From: Blastococcus mobilis
Lineage (GTDB): Bacteria; Actinomycetota; Actinomycetes; Mycobacteriales; Geodermatophilaceae
DNA: 64,000 nt
Assembly (NCBI RefSeq): GCF_900188025.1
Contig: NZ_FZNO01000012.1
Coordinates: 94,390 to 158,389, forward strand
Direction of reading: 5' to 3'
The notes beneath the pieces were generated by a model that saw only the letters and a program-made list of their open reading frames with translations, had not been told where the DNA came from and made no database searches. The position numbers were made by a program, and so were the translations under genes. This document shows, in pieces, positions 52,594-62,240 of the stretch (positions within the stretch are counted from its first letter, which is position 1; each line of letters starts with the position of its first letter).

Positions 52594-53389
52594 ATGAATC
52601 AGGACGCAATCTTCCTCGCGGTCGGCAACCAACTGACGGCGCTGCACAAAACGGACTACGACAGCGAGGACGTCCTCCAGCGGGTGCTCGCGCAGTTCCC
52701 TGAGCTGGTCGCCGGTATCGGACGGCGGGGGAGAGCGGCAAATTGCTTCTCGTCCGGCGGGAAATGCCTGTGGCAGCCGCAGACAGCGTCGAGCTCTCGC
52801 TCGACCACCTGTTCCTCGATCAGTCCGGCGTGCCCGTGCTCGTCGAGGTCAAGCGTGCGTCGGACACCCGGGCGCGACGGAAGGTCGTCGCTCAGATGCT
52901 CGACTATGCGGCCAACGGTGTCGCGATGTGGCAGAACGATCTGCGCGACGCCGTGGCGCAGGCGGCGGGGGTGATGGACCCGGGCGCCTTCCTCCAGGAG
53001 CAGCTGGGGATCGAGGATGTCGAGGGCTTCTGGGCCGCCGTTGAGGACAACCTGCGGTGGGCAAGATCCGGCTCATCTTCCTGGCCGACCGGCTCGTGCC
53101 CGTGACCGGCTGGTACCTCGTCGACGGCGCGGACACCCCCGTCGGGAACATCAACGTGGGCGACACGACGGTTGCCGGCTTCCTGTACTACGTACTCCCC
53201 GAGTACTCGACGAGGCATCCCGAGCGCGTTGACGCCTACGCCGACGCCGTCGCGCAGATCCCTGGCCTGGCCGCCAAGGTGCAGCAGGTCCGGTCGCGTG
53301 GCTGGAGCGGGTGGTCATCGATGCCGCTTTCCCGCGCCGCGGAAATGCAGGAAGTGGTGTTGACCCCGATTGCAGTTGCTACGCGCTGA
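52594..53389 (+). pseudogene. DUF91/NucS-like PD-(D/E)XK protein, two frameshifts
   Basis: Frame 1 starts at ATG 52594 (AIFLAVGNQLTALHKTDYDSEDVLQRVLAQFPELVAG). The next frame carries LVRREMPVAAADSVELSLDHLFLDQSGVPVLVEVKRASDTRARRKVVAQMLDYAANGVAMW, the nuclease core. A third carries KIRLIFLADRLVP and the C terminus. The breaks are near 52,725 and 53,058, each a missing base in G-rich sequence. Corrected, the protein is ~265 residues. It may be intact in reality. Confidence 0.7.
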
Positions 53390-53437
53390 TCGGCGGAAGC
53401 CATGGTCCGCGGCGTGGTGTGAACGGCCGGGCAGGGC

Positions 53438-55327
53438 TCAGCGCAGCAGACGCTCGAGGAAGCGCTGGGTCTCCGGGTCGGTCGAGTGCACGAGGACCCC
53501 TCGCAGGCCCCGGGTGAGCAGCACCTTGTAGACGTTGCGGACCAGCAGGTCGAAGTCCGCGTCGCTGACCTTCTTGGTGTTGCGGAAGTCGGGGTCGCGG
53601 TTGGCGCTGCGAACGGCGACCCACCGGTCATCCCGCCAGACGAGGTCGGGTCCCAGCAGGACGCCGTTCCACTCGTACTCGAAGCCCTGCGCGGTGTAGA
53701 CGCAGCCGACCTGACCGAAGCCGCGGTCATCGCTGGCCCACAGCGCAGCGGGAGGAGCGCCGCCGACCGAGCGGTCACCCTTGAGGTTCCACGGACGCGA
53801 CCAGTCCCCGATCTGCACATCCGGGACCAGCGACCCGTCAGGTCGCGGGTCGCTCCAGGTCCAGCAGTAGCCGGCCGCCATGCGGGCGTTCTGTCTCTGC
53901 GCGAGCTTCTCGGTCAGGACGGCTTCCATCGCCGACGGCGAGGACGCGGTACGCACCTCAAAGCGTTCGTCGCCGGTCCACGGCAGCGGCCCGCCCGGCG
54001 TCAGGCCGAGAAGACGTTCGACCCATGAGACGTACGCTGCGCTCCCTCCACTGCGGTACTGCGTGGACAGGTCGATCTGGAAGACGTCGAGTCCGCGTTC
54101 GCGGGCGTGCTTCTCGATGTCTTCGACGGTCCCCATCTCGCCGGGGCGTACGACCTGGTTCTGATCGAGCAGGAACACCGGAACCCTGGCCGCGTCGATG
54201 AGCTCGTCGACCTGCCGGCGCGGGTCTCCTCGGAGAGCGCCGGGGGTGTAGCGGTCGACCGATGTCTCGCGGATGCGGTGCGCTTCGTCTGCGATGAGCA
54301 CATCGAGGCCGTTGCGCTCAGCCGCCATGAACTGGTTGAAGTACCGGAACAGTGCCCTGGTACGGGGCGCGCGGTGACTGGCGACCTTGCGCAGCGTCTG
54401 GGTGAACGAACGCGACCCTGTGGCGTGCACGGCACGTATCCCACGTCGTCCCAGCTCCCCGAGCAGCGACAGCGCGATGACGCTCTTCCCGCTGCCGGGC
54501 CCGCCAGACACGATGACGACGCTCTTGTGGTCACCGCGCCGGGCCTTCTCGACCTCGTGCAGCACCAGGTCGAAGGCGACTCGTTGCTCGTCGAGCAGCA
54601 CGAATTGCTCACGGGTACGCAGCTCTTCGGCCGCCACGGCGAGCAGCTGCTTGCTGGGAGCGACGGAGGACCGCAGCAGCCGGTCGGCGTGCACCGACGC
54701 GTTCGCAGGGGAGAGACGACTGCGGAGGAAGCCGTGGAAGTCACCCCGGTCCTGGGCGGTGAAAAGGCGGCCTAGCTCGTCCTGCGGGTAGCCGCGCAGG
54801 GCGGCGACGCCGTCGTCCGTCGCGTTGTGCAGGTAGGCGGCCCCAGCGAGGACATCGCTCGTGCCGTGCAGGACTCCGACGAAGTCCAGCAGGTACTCGC
54901 CGTACGCCCGGACCTGGGCGACGGGGTGCAGCACCGGCCGGGGGCCGTAGGTCGGCTGCACCACGAGCTCGGGCTCGTTCTCGAAAAGGGACGCCCGTGT
55001 CCACTGCTTCAGCTCGACGACGACGTAGGACGGCCCGCCGCCCCGAGGGTGCTCTCCGGCGAGGACGACGTCGATCCGCTTGCTCGACAGCGGCAGCTGG
55101 TACTCGGCCAGAACCTCGATGCCCCCGAGTCCGGCCTGTTCGAGGTCCGCGGCCAGCGCGGCGAGGCTGGCATCCCAGGAGCGGATCTCGGCCGCGGAGG
55201 CGGAGCGGCTCATTCGGTGCGCCATCTGGGTGGCCAGTGTGGCGCCGATGCGGCCGGCGCGCGCGAGGTCGGCCAGACCCCTGGCGGATGTACGAAGGAG
55301 TGGCAAGGACCTGTCCCCGGGCAGCAC
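53438..55327 (-). CDS. DUF2075 P-loop helicase/nuclease
   Basis: A 629-residue protein. Residues ~35-130 form a nuclease-like domain (EYQLPLSSKRIDVVLAG, YVVVELKQW). Walker A SGGPGSGKSVIALSLL is near residue 272 and Walker B LDVLIADEAHRI near 340. LSTQYRSGGSAAYVSWVE and the C-terminal TAQGFEYEWNGVLLGPDL and VYKVLLTRGLRGVLVHS are helicase motifs of DUF2075. It is probably an ATP-driven nucleic acid enzyme of a defence or repair pathway. GTG 55327 fits the family N terminus. Confidence 0.85.
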   Translation of the reverse strand: MLPGDRSLPLLRTSARGLADLARAGRIGATLATQMAHRMSRSASAAEIRSWDASLAALAADLEQAGLGGIEVLAEYQLPLSSKRIDVVLAGEHPRGGGPSYVVVELKQWTRASLFENEPELVVQPTYGPRPVLHPVAQVRAYGEYLLDFVGVLHGTSDVLAGAAYLHNATDDGVAALRGYPQDELGRLFTAQDRGDFHGFLRSRLSPANASVHADRLLRSSVAPSKQLLAVAAEELRTREQFVLLDEQRVAFDLVLHEVEKARRGDHKSVVIVSGGPGSGKSVIALSLLGELGRRGIRAVHATGSRSFTQTLRKVASHRAPRTRALFRYFNQFMAAERNGLDVLIADEAHRIRETSVDRYTPGALRGDPRRQVDELIDAARVPVFLLDQNQVVRPGEMGTVEDIEKHARERGLDVFQIDLSTQYRSGGSAAYVSWVERLLGLTPGGPLPWTGDERFEVRTASSPSAMEAVLTEKLAQRQNARMAAGYCWTWSDPRPDGSLVPDVQIGDWSRPWNLKGDRSVGGAPPAALWASDDRGFGQVGCVYTAQGFEYEWNGVLLGPDLVWRDDRWVAVRSANRDPDFRNTKKVSDADFDLLVRNVYKVLLTRGLRGVLVHSTDPETQRFLERLLR

Positions 55328-55427
55328 GAATCAACGTGCGGGTGGGGGCATGTCCAGGGTTCGGAAGCCAGTCGGACCGCACCGCCAGCCTAGACAGGAT
55401 CGACGACGGGTCGCCGATACTCGCCGA

Positions 55428-55772
55428 GTGAGCGATCTTTCCGAGCTGACCGCCCGCATGCGGGTCTTCACCGAGGCCCGCGACTGGGGTCAGTTCCACG
55501 ACCTGAAGTCGTTGACGCTGGCGCTCGTCGGCGAGGTCGGTGAGGTGACTGAGCTGGTCTAGTGGCTGCCGACGGAGGAGGCACGCGACCTGCCGGCCGG
55601 ACAGCTGCGGGAGCGGCTCGGGGAGGAGTTGGCCGACGTCCTGCTCTACCTCGTCCGACTGGCGGACGTGGCCGGGGTGGACCTCGGTGTGGCAGCGGCG
55701 GAGAAGCTGGCCGGCAACGAGTCCCGTTTCCCGGCCGACGGTTTCCGGGGTGTCGCGCCCGAGCGGCGCTGA
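55428..55772 (+). pseudogene. MazG-like nucleotide pyrophosphohydrolase with in-frame TAG
   Basis: GTG 55428 begins SDLSELTARMRVFTEARDWGQFHDLKSLTLALVGEVGEVTELV. TAG at 55560-55562 (codon 45) then interrupts it, and the same frame goes on WLPTEEARDLPAGQLRERLGEELADVLLYLVRLADVAGVDL to TGA 55772. Related proteins have Gln at that site, so CAG to TAG is the simplest change. The metal-binding E-x-x-E and E-x-x-D motifs are intact either side. There is no SECIS-like hairpin in range, so selenocysteine is unlikely. It would be 114 residues. Confidence 0.8.
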
Positions 55773-55884
55773 CCCTTCCTGCAGCATGACGCGTGCCGCC
55801 GTCCGGCGGACGCGAACCGCGGCCCAACAGGCTTCCGCCCAGGACATGCCTTCACCCCGGTGATCACGGGTGAGGTCATGACTG

Positions 55885-56742
55885 TTGACAGGCTGGGTCG
55901 ATTCTTTGTCGGCGGACGATCTCTCGAACTGGGAGACCTGCAAGCGCTCGGGCCTGTGGGGAACGCCGTCGAACGCCGGTGGAGCTCGGGTCGGGGACGA
56001 CCTCTTCCTGTGGAAGCCACTGCCTGACTCGGGATGGCTGGTTCACTGCCGGCTGACCAGCGTTCCCCGCAGGATTCGGACGGGTGAGCCGGTGCCCTGG
56101 GATGACAACCGTACGTACAAGTACGTGATGGGTATCGAGGTCGTCAGCGAGCCTCCGAACCACATCCCCATGCGAGGCGCCGTGGGGTCGGAGTTGGCTG
56201 GATTGGCGCACCACGTCCAACTGTCGCAATTCGCCAGGATGTCCGAGCAAGGCGTACGCGCGGTCAGCGCCCTGTTCCCCCAGCAGAGCCGCGTCGAGCG
56301 GGCGCTGGAGGAGTTCCTGGCTGCGGCGGGGATCGACCTACCGGACGAGGATCATCGCGACTACGCCAAGCGGCTCATCGCCGTCCGGCGGGGCCAGGGG
56401 CCGTTTCGGCAGGGGCTCTTGCAGGCCTTCGATCGCACCTGCTGCATCTCTGGTTCGCAGGTCGAGGCGACACTCGAAGCCGCGCACATTCGGCCGTTTC
56501 GAGAGACGGGCTCGCACGCACCCGGCAACGGGTTGCTCCTCCGAGCGGACCTTCACACCTTGTTCGACCTGCGGCTGGTAACCGTGATGCCGTTCGGGAC
56601 GATCCGGGTGGCTCCGGACCTGCAGGGGAGCGAGTACGAGGACTTCGACGAGCGGCAGATCCGCAGGCCATCGGACCAGGCACACGTGCCGCACCGAGAC
56701 GCGCTGGCTGAGCACAACTCCCTCTGCGGTTGGCTGACCTGA
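55885..56742 (+). CDS. EVE/PUA-like-HNH endonuclease
   Basis: A 285-residue protein. The N-terminal ~110 residues (SNWETCKRSGLWGTPSNAGGARVGDDLFLWKP, GWLVHCRLTS) resemble an EVE/PUA-type modified-base reader. The C-terminal HNH domain has CCISGSQVEATLEAAHIRPF and NGLLLRADLHTLFDLRL, with the metal-finger His/Asn. This order matches modification-dependent restriction enzymes that cut DNA with modified cytosines. TTG 55885 is the only start giving the family N terminus; GAGG lies 9 bases upstream. Confidence 0.82.
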   Translation: MTGWVDSLSADDLSNWETCKRSGLWGTPSNAGGARVGDDLFLWKPLPDSGWLVHCRLTSVPRRIRTGEPVPWDDNRTYKYVMGIEVVSEPPNHIPMRGAVGSELAGLAHHVQLSQFARMSEQGVRAVSALFPQQSRVERALEEFLAAAGIDLPDEDHRDYAKRLIAVRRGQGPFRQGLLQAFDRTCCISGSQVEATLEAAHIRPFRETGSHAPGNGLLLRADLHTLFDLRLVTVMPFGTIRVAPDLQGSEYEDFDERQIRRPSDQAHVPHRDALAEHNSLCGWLT

Positions 56743-57027
56743 GCCTTTTCCTCCTAGCCCCGAGCGCCTGTAAGGACCTGCGCCGCCCCGTCGGCTGCTG
56801 GCGGCGAGTCGCCCCGCGGCTCGACGCGGCCGGCGGGCCGGACCGGGACTTCGCGACGTGGCATGAGTCGATCGCGATCGAGCCGCTCGAACGGGTGACG
56901 CGTGCACCTCCGTGGAGTCTGAGCGTCGGAGTCGTGTCACTGGCCTCCGCTATCCCTGAGGGAGGCAGGGTGGGTCGGAACGCGTCCGGCAGGCTGCCGA
57001 CGACGGCGAACGAAAGGCACGTAGGTG

Positions 57028-58009
57028 ATGCAGCGACTCGACGGGCGGCTGGTGCTCAGCCCGACCGACCTGACCTCCCACCAGGAGTGCTGGCACCTGA
57101 CCCGGCTCGACCTCGGCGTGGCGGCGGGGAGTGGGCGGCGCCGGACGTCGAGACGACGGACGAACTTCAGTTCGTCTTCGACCGTGGCCTGGAGCACGAG
57201 AAGAAGTACCTGGCCTCGCTGGTGGCCTCCGGTAAGTCGGTCGCCGAGATCGAGACGGCGTTCGATGCCGAGGGCCGCCGGCGCGCGGAGGAGACGGTCG
57301 AGGCGATGCGGCGAGGCGTCGATGTTGTCTACCAGGGGACGTTCTTCGACGGCGCCTGGGGTGGGCAGGCCGACTTCCTGCTGCGGGTCGAGACGCCGGC
57401 GCCAGTCTTCGGAGACTGGTCGTACGAGATCGCCGATACCAAGCTCGCCCGGAAGCTGAAGGTCGCCGCGTTGCTGCAGATGGCGACGTACGCCGAGCGG
57501 CTCTCCGACCTGCAGGGGGTGGCGCCGGAGTTCATCCACGTCGCCACCGGGGACGGCGAGTCGCGTCCGTGGCGGCTGATCGACGTCGCCGCGTACGCCC
57601 GCCGTGCGCGGGGCCGGCTGGAGACCTTCGTGGCCGCGCCGCCGGCGACCGGACCCTCGCCGATCGGCTACTGCGAGCACTGCCGCTGGGCTGAGCGGTG
57701 CAACACCGAGCTGCGGCAGGCGGACGACCAGCACCTGGACGACCTCGTCGCCGAGCAGGCGCGGCTGGCTGCTGAGGCTCGCCGGAGCCGATCCGGTGAG
57801 CGGTCGAGTTCGGCCGGCTTGTCCAGTACGTCGGGAAACAGTGGATCGGGGAGCGCCACCGGTGGGACTGGCGGCGCGACGTCCGGATCTTCCGGTGGCA
57901 TGGACACGCACACGGGTGCCGTACTCATGGCTCGAGCGGCACGTCGATCGCCGACAAGGGCCGCCGATACACGAAGATCCACTGCGTCACGAAGCAGCCC
58001 ATCGGGTGA
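57028..58009 (+). pseudogene. TM0106-like RecB-family nuclease, frameshifted and truncated
   Basis: ATG 57028 starts QRLDGRLVLSPTDLTSHQECWHLTRLDLGV. After a missing G near 57,128 the frame becomes DELQFVFDRGLEHEKKYLASLV ... YEIADTKLARKLKVAALLQMATYAERL ... GYCEHCRWAERCNTEL, the N-terminal nuclease part of a protein that is usually ~1,100 residues. From about 57,800 a third frame with strong coding bias (GRLVQYVGKQWIGERHRW) runs to TGA 58009 but has no start and does not match the nuclease. The gene is a fragment joined to another sequence. Confidence 0.65.
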
Positions 58010-58060
58010 CCTGCTGGACATCACGTCGGCTGAGGCCCACCGGTACATCGAGGAGAACGC

Positions 58061-58771
58061 GTGGCGCAGTCCGCCAATCATCAGCCAGCCGGCGTCGCGA
58101 AGAGGTCGCTGCGCGACAGCCTCTCCGGCGGGGGCTGGTACTTCGCCCTCACCATATTCACGGGCGGCTTCCTGGCCGCGGTTTCGTTCTGGCACGCGGC
58201 CCGTCGGTTGAACCGGCCGGCCGTCACGAGGCTGGCCTTCATCTACACCGGACTTGGCGTGTTCCTCGTAGTTCTGATGGCGCTGACTCCCCCGTCGCAT
58301 CCGGACGGATCCTCCGGAAATCAGACGATCAGCACCATCGGCGGCATGACGGTCGTAGCTGTCGTCGTCGTCGGATGCTTGCAGTTGAAGAGCTTGCGCC
58401 GCGATGTCTACGGGAGCTCCATCGCGAAATCGACCCTCGTCCAGCCAGCAGTCGCGCAGGCGCTGGCTGCGCGGAAGAGACGGGTCGAGGCACGACAGCT
58501 GCGTGTCAGCGACCCCGTGTTGGCGCGCCACCTGGGCATCGGCCGCCCGGATTTGCGGCGTGACTACGACGACGGGGGCCTTGTCGACCTGAACACGGCG
58601 CCCGCCTCGGTCATCGCTCAGGTGAGCGACATCGAGCTCTCGTACGCCGAGGCGGTGGTGAGCGCGCGGGATGCCCGAGGTGGCTCCTACTTCGACCTGG
58701 CAGAGGTCTTCGTCGACCTGAATCTGCCGCCACACGTTCAGGAGCAGCTGCGCGAGCACGCGATCGTCTGA
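58061..58771 (+). CDS. Membrane protein with C-terminal helix-hairpin-helix domain
   Basis: A 236-residue protein: membrane segments at residues ~28-47 (YFALTIFTGGFLAAVSFWHA), ~60-78 and ~94-110, then a cytoplasmic region ending in a ComEA-like helix-hairpin-helix (VDLNTAPASVIAQVSDIELSYAEAVVSAR). HhH domains bind DNA without sequence preference. GTG 58061. It may tether DNA at the membrane, for example in uptake or defence; this is inference. Confidence 0.75.
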   Translation: MAQSANHQPAGVAKRSLRDSLSGGGWYFALTIFTGGFLAAVSFWHAARRLNRPAVTRLAFIYTGLGVFLVVLMALTPPSHPDGSSGNQTISTIGGMTVVAVVVVGCLQLKSLRRDVYGSSIAKSTLVQPAVAQALAARKRRVEARQLRVSDPVLARHLGIGRPDLRRDYDDGGLVDLNTAPASVIAQVSDIELSYAEAVVSARDARGGSYFDLAEVFVDLNLPPHVQEQLREHAIV

Positions 58772-58890
58772 CGTGCCCGTACGAGGGCTGCCCAAGTGGT
58801 CCCAGTCATCGCTCGACCGGCCGAGCGTGGTCCGATGCGAGGTGAGGACTCAGTGGCTCGCAGTGAGGCGACCGCTCGGTGATGAGAGGC

Positions 58891-58974
58891 GGGCTCGTGG
58901 CCGGATCCGGTGAAGTGCTGCTCGGGGTGGACGGCGGCGTCGCGGTCGTGACGCTGAACGCCCCGGACCGGCGC
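58891..58974 (+). repeat. 84-bp repeat, copy 1 (5' end of enoyl-CoA hydratase)
   Basis: About 93% identical (6 mismatches) to 63276-63359, 4,385 bp downstream in the same orientation. This copy is part of the crotonase gene. Confidence 0.85.
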
Positions 58975-59647
58975 AACGCGCTGACGCCGGCGATGGTCGA
59001 CGAGCTGATCGCGACGTTCGACGAGGTGGACGCCAAGCCGCAGGTCGGCGCGCTGGTCGTGCGGGCGGAGGGCAAGTCGTTCTGCGCGGGCGGGGACATC
59101 GCGACGCTGACCTCGGCCGGCAAGGACCCGGCGGCGCCCGAGGCCTACGAGGGCATGGGCAAGATCTACGACTCCTTCTACCGGCTGGGGCAGGTCAAGG
59201 TCCCCACCGTGGCGGCGGTGCGCGGCTCAGCGGTGGGCGCCGGCATGAACATGCTGCTGGCGACGGACCTGCGGATCGTGGCGAAGGACGCGCGGCTGTT
59301 TGCCGGCTTCCTCAAGCGCGGCATGCACCCCGGCGGCGGGCACTTCGTGATCCCTGTCGCGCCTGATCGGCCGCGAGGCCGCGGCGGCGATGGCGTTCTT
59401 CGGCGAGGAGATCAACGGAGACAGGGCCGTGGAGCTCGGCCTGGCGTGGGAGTCGGTGGACAGCGCCGCGGTGGAGGGCCGGGCGCTGGAGCTGGCTGCT
59501 CGGGTTGCGGCGGACCCGGAGCTGGCGCGGGTGGCGGTCGGCAACTTCCGCAAGGAAGTCGTCAACGGCGCCGTCGGCTGGGACGTCGCCATGCAGTACG
59601 AGCGCCCCGCCCAGATGTGGTCGATGCGCCGCTCGGCTCAGGACTGA
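58897..59647 (+). pseudogene. Enoyl-CoA hydratase/isomerase, one-base frameshift
   Basis: A crotonase with GKSFCAGGDIATL and VAAVRGSAVGAGMNMLLATDLRI intact and the HPGGGHFVIPVA variant shared with the copy at 15685. The frame shifts near 59,360, where one extra base separates PVA from LIGREAAAAMAFFGEEINGD. It then runs MAFFGEEINGDRAVELGLAW to TGA 59647. Corrected, the protein is ~249 residues. GTG 58897 has GAGAGG seven bases upstream. It ends QMWSMRR. Confidence 0.8.
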
Positions 59648-59848
59648 CGGAGGCACGCCGGTCGCCCGGTTGCGGGGGCTGAAGAGCCGCCTGCCCTACC
59701 GTTGTACCTGCGTCCTTCCCCCGTCTTCGGCGCGCTGTCGGCAGTCCCCCGGTCGTTCATCGGCCGGTGACACCCATGCCCGGGCAATGCCCCCTGCGGA
59801 GCGGCGAGGACCTCTCGACCGTCGTCCACACAAAGGGAGCCCGCAGCG

Positions 59849-60109
59849 TTGTTCGGCATGCCATCCGGCGGGGCGCCTCGGGCCATGTCCACCGGCAACC
59901 TGCTGGCCGACTGCGAACGGTGGTGCCGGGACCACCTCCCTCCCCGCGCGGTGGTGCCGCGCCAGGACCGCCGAGAGAGGACGACGCTGCGGGTTGTGGC
60001 TGGTTCGGGTTCGGTGACCGATCAGGCGCCGTCCCGTCGGGCGAACTTCCGGCCGGGACCCGGCTGGCCCGGCTTCCCGGCCACGCACACTGCGGCGACG
60101 GGCACCTGA
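59849..60109 (+). CDS. Possible small protein (86 aa)
   Basis: TTG 59849, with AAAGGGAG 9-16 bases upstream, opens an 86-codon frame of good GC3 bias. It contains STGNLLADCERWCRDHLPPRAV and a proline-rich C terminus. No family is known. The 200 bp upstream (59648-59848) hold no other candidate. Confidence 0.4.
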   Translation: MFGMPSGGAPRAMSTGNLLADCERWCRDHLPPRAVVPRQDRRERTTLRVVAGSGSVTDQAPSRRANFRPGPGWPGFPATHTAATGT

Positions 60110-60198
60110 GGGAGCGACGGGAACCCGCCACCGGTCAGGCGGTGCCTTCGGCGTCGTAGTCGTCTGTGCGTGACACGTCCTGACCGGTGACGTCCAGG

Positions 60199-61560
60199 TC
60201 ACCCGGAGCGTCGCGGGATCGGGCCGAGGGCGTCTTGGGGAGCGACGTAGCCGGGCAGCCACCGCCGGACCTCGGCGTCGACGGCGACGGTGGCGCCGAG
60301 CGAGCAGAGGACCCCGACCATCCCGACCGCCACGCGTTGCACCAGCAGGTGCCGCGGCGGGATGGTCAGCCGGCGCTGCGTGCGGGCGGCGGGGCTGAGC
60401 GGGTCGGAGGCCCGTCGGGTCTGTTCCTGCATCCAAGAGCGCGTGAACCGGTACGCCGGGCTGCGCAGGGGCTCGAGATAGCGGTCGAGCAGCGCGAGGA
60501 GGGCCTCCGGGGTCACCTTGTCCGGCTGCAGCAGGTGGGCGGAGGCGGCGATGCGGTGCAGCGTCGCGGCGTCGCCGTCCCGCCCGGCGACGAGCAACGG
60601 CCCGAGCCGGGCCGGCCAGCCGTCCGGCAGGGCCTGGGTTGACCCGAAGTCGAGGACGGCGAGCCGGCCGTCGGGCAGCAGCCGGAAGTTGCCGGGGTGC
60701 GGGTCGCCGTGCAGCCGGCCGGCGCGCACCGGCCCGGAGGCGAACAGGCGCACCAGCAGCTGACCGGCGCGGTCGCGGTCGTCCTGGTCGCCGTCGGCGA
60801 TGACGCGCGAGAGGGGAGTGCCGTCGACCCATCGGGTGATCAGCACCCGGCCCTCGGCCGCCAACACATCGGGAACGGCGATGTCCGGGTCGTCGCGGTA
60901 GGCGTCGGCGAACGCCGTCTGGGCCTCGGCCTCGCGGACGTAGTCGACCTCCTCGGCGAGCCGTTCGCGCAGCTCGGTGAACAGTTCCCGGGCGTCGAGG
61001 CCGGGCGCGGCCGCCTTCATGACCGGCGCCAGGCCCTGGAGCATCCCGATGTCGGCGACGAGAGCCTCGCCGGCGCCCGGGTACTGGATCTTCACGGCCA
61101 CCGGCGTGCCGTCGGACCAGATGGCGCGGTGCACCTGCCCCACGCTGGCCGCCGCGGCGGCCTGGTCGTCGAACGAGCGGAACGGCCGCCGCCAGTCCGG
61201 TCCGAGCGATTCGTCGAGCTGCGCGTGCACTAGGTCGGCCGGCATGGCCGGCGCCGACTCCTGCAGACGGATCAGCGTCTCGCGGTACGGGCCGACCAGC
61301 TGCTTGGGGAGCGCGGCCTCCATCGCCGACAGCGCCTGACCGACCTTCATGGCGCCGCCCTTGAGCTGGCCGAGCGTGGCGAACAACTGCTCCGCGGTGC
61401 GCTGCTGCACCTGCGCCGCAACGACTTCCGCGGGGCGCCCGCCGATGCGCTTCCCGATCCCGACGGCGGTGCGGCCGGCGTACGCGGCCGGCAGCGCGGC
61501 GAGCCGGACGGTTCGGGCGAGGCGGCTCCGCGTCGGCCGGCCGTTCTCGGGCGACGTCAT
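60199..61560 (-). CDS. ABC1/UbiB-family kinase-like protein
   Basis: A 453-residue atypical kinase. KGGAMKVGQALS carries the KxGQ helix, AAAAASVGQVHRA the Ala-rich loop, VAVKIQYPG the ATP lysine, HGDPHPGNFRLL the catalytic loop and VLDFGSTQAL the metal motif. These proteins have weak ATPase activity tied to lipid or quinone metabolism. A hydrophobic tail (QRVAVGMVGVLCSLGATVAVD) may anchor it in the membrane. ATG 61560. Confidence 0.9.
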   Translation of the reverse strand: MTSPENGRPTRSRLARTVRLAALPAAYAGRTAVGIGKRIGGRPAEVVAAQVQQRTAEQLFATLGQLKGGAMKVGQALSAMEAALPKQLVGPYRETLIRLQESAPAMPADLVHAQLDESLGPDWRRPFRSFDDQAAAAASVGQVHRAIWSDGTPVAVKIQYPGAGEALVADIGMLQGLAPVMKAAAPGLDARELFTELRERLAEEVDYVREAEAQTAFADAYRDDPDIAVPDVLAAEGRVLITRWVDGTPLSRVIADGDQDDRDRAGQLLVRLFASGPVRAGRLHGDPHPGNFRLLPDGRLAVLDFGSTQALPDGWPARLGPLLVAGRDGDAATLHRIAASAHLLQPDKVTPEALLALLDRYLEPLRSPAYRFTRSWMQEQTRRASDPLSPAARTQRRLTIPPRHLLVQRVAVGMVGVLCSLGATVAVDAEVRRWLPGYVAPQDALGPIPRRSG

Positions 61561-61588
61561 CGCCCGACGGTAGCGCCGGGCGGCGCGG

Positions 61589-62240
61589 TCACGGCAGGCC
61601 GCGGGCGAGCCGCTCGATCAGCTCGGACCAGGCGGACGGCGCCGTCCAGACAAAGCTGTGCGCGCCGGGCACGGAGCGGAACCGGCCGTCGGGAGCGAGC
61701 TCGCTGAGCTGTCGCGCCCACTGTTCGGTGCAGAGGCGGTCCTGGTCGCCGTGGACCACGAGCACGGGGACCGATACCTGGGGGACGACGTCCTCGAGCG
61801 CGTCGGCCAGGTGCACCGTGAGCGCGTGCCGGACCCATCTCAGGCCCGCGCGCTACCGCTCTGGGGTGTGCTGCTCGTCGAGGCTCTTGGGCTCCAGCTC
61901 GTATTTGCGGCGCCAGGCCAACACGACTCGCCGCATGCTGCGGAAGCTCGGGTCCATGGTCGGGCTGGCGAGGAGAGGCGCTGGTGCGTTTCCGGGCGGC
62001 GACCCGGGCGGCCACCTGGGTGCCCCCTGGAGTGGCCGACGAGGAGAACACGGTCGAGCCCGCTCGTGTCCAGCCACTACGCGAGGGCGTCGGCGAACTG
62101 GGGGACGTCGAGCGGGTGTGGCGGCTCTCCGCTGCCGGAGAAGCCGGATAGCTCGACGAGGTGCGCGCCAGTCCAGGCGCCGAGTTCGCGCACAGCCGGC
62201 TCGAGGTAGTTGGCGACGGCCAGGCCGGGGACAAGGCGCT
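61589..62240 (-). pseudogene. Alpha/beta-hydrolase, multiply disrupted (two in-frame TAGs and frameshifts)
   Basis: From right to left the minus strand reads LAVANYLEPAVRELGAWTGAHLVELSGFSGSGEPPHPLDVPQFADALA, then TAG (62077-62079), WLDTSGLDRVLLVGHS. Shifts near 62,027 and 61,990 lead to LLASPTMDPSFRSMRRVVLAWRRKYELEPKSLDEQHTPER, then TAG (61853-61855), RAGLRWVRHALTVHLADAL. It ends VPVLVVHGDQDRL ... GAHSFVW with the catalytic Asp and His. The nucleophile elbow lies at a break, so it is almost certainly dead. Confidence 0.75.

Noticed and set aside
55560..55562. Selenocysteine in the MazG-like protein
   Set aside because: The family has Gln, not Cys, at that position, and no hairpin of SECIS type was found 16-37 nt downstream.
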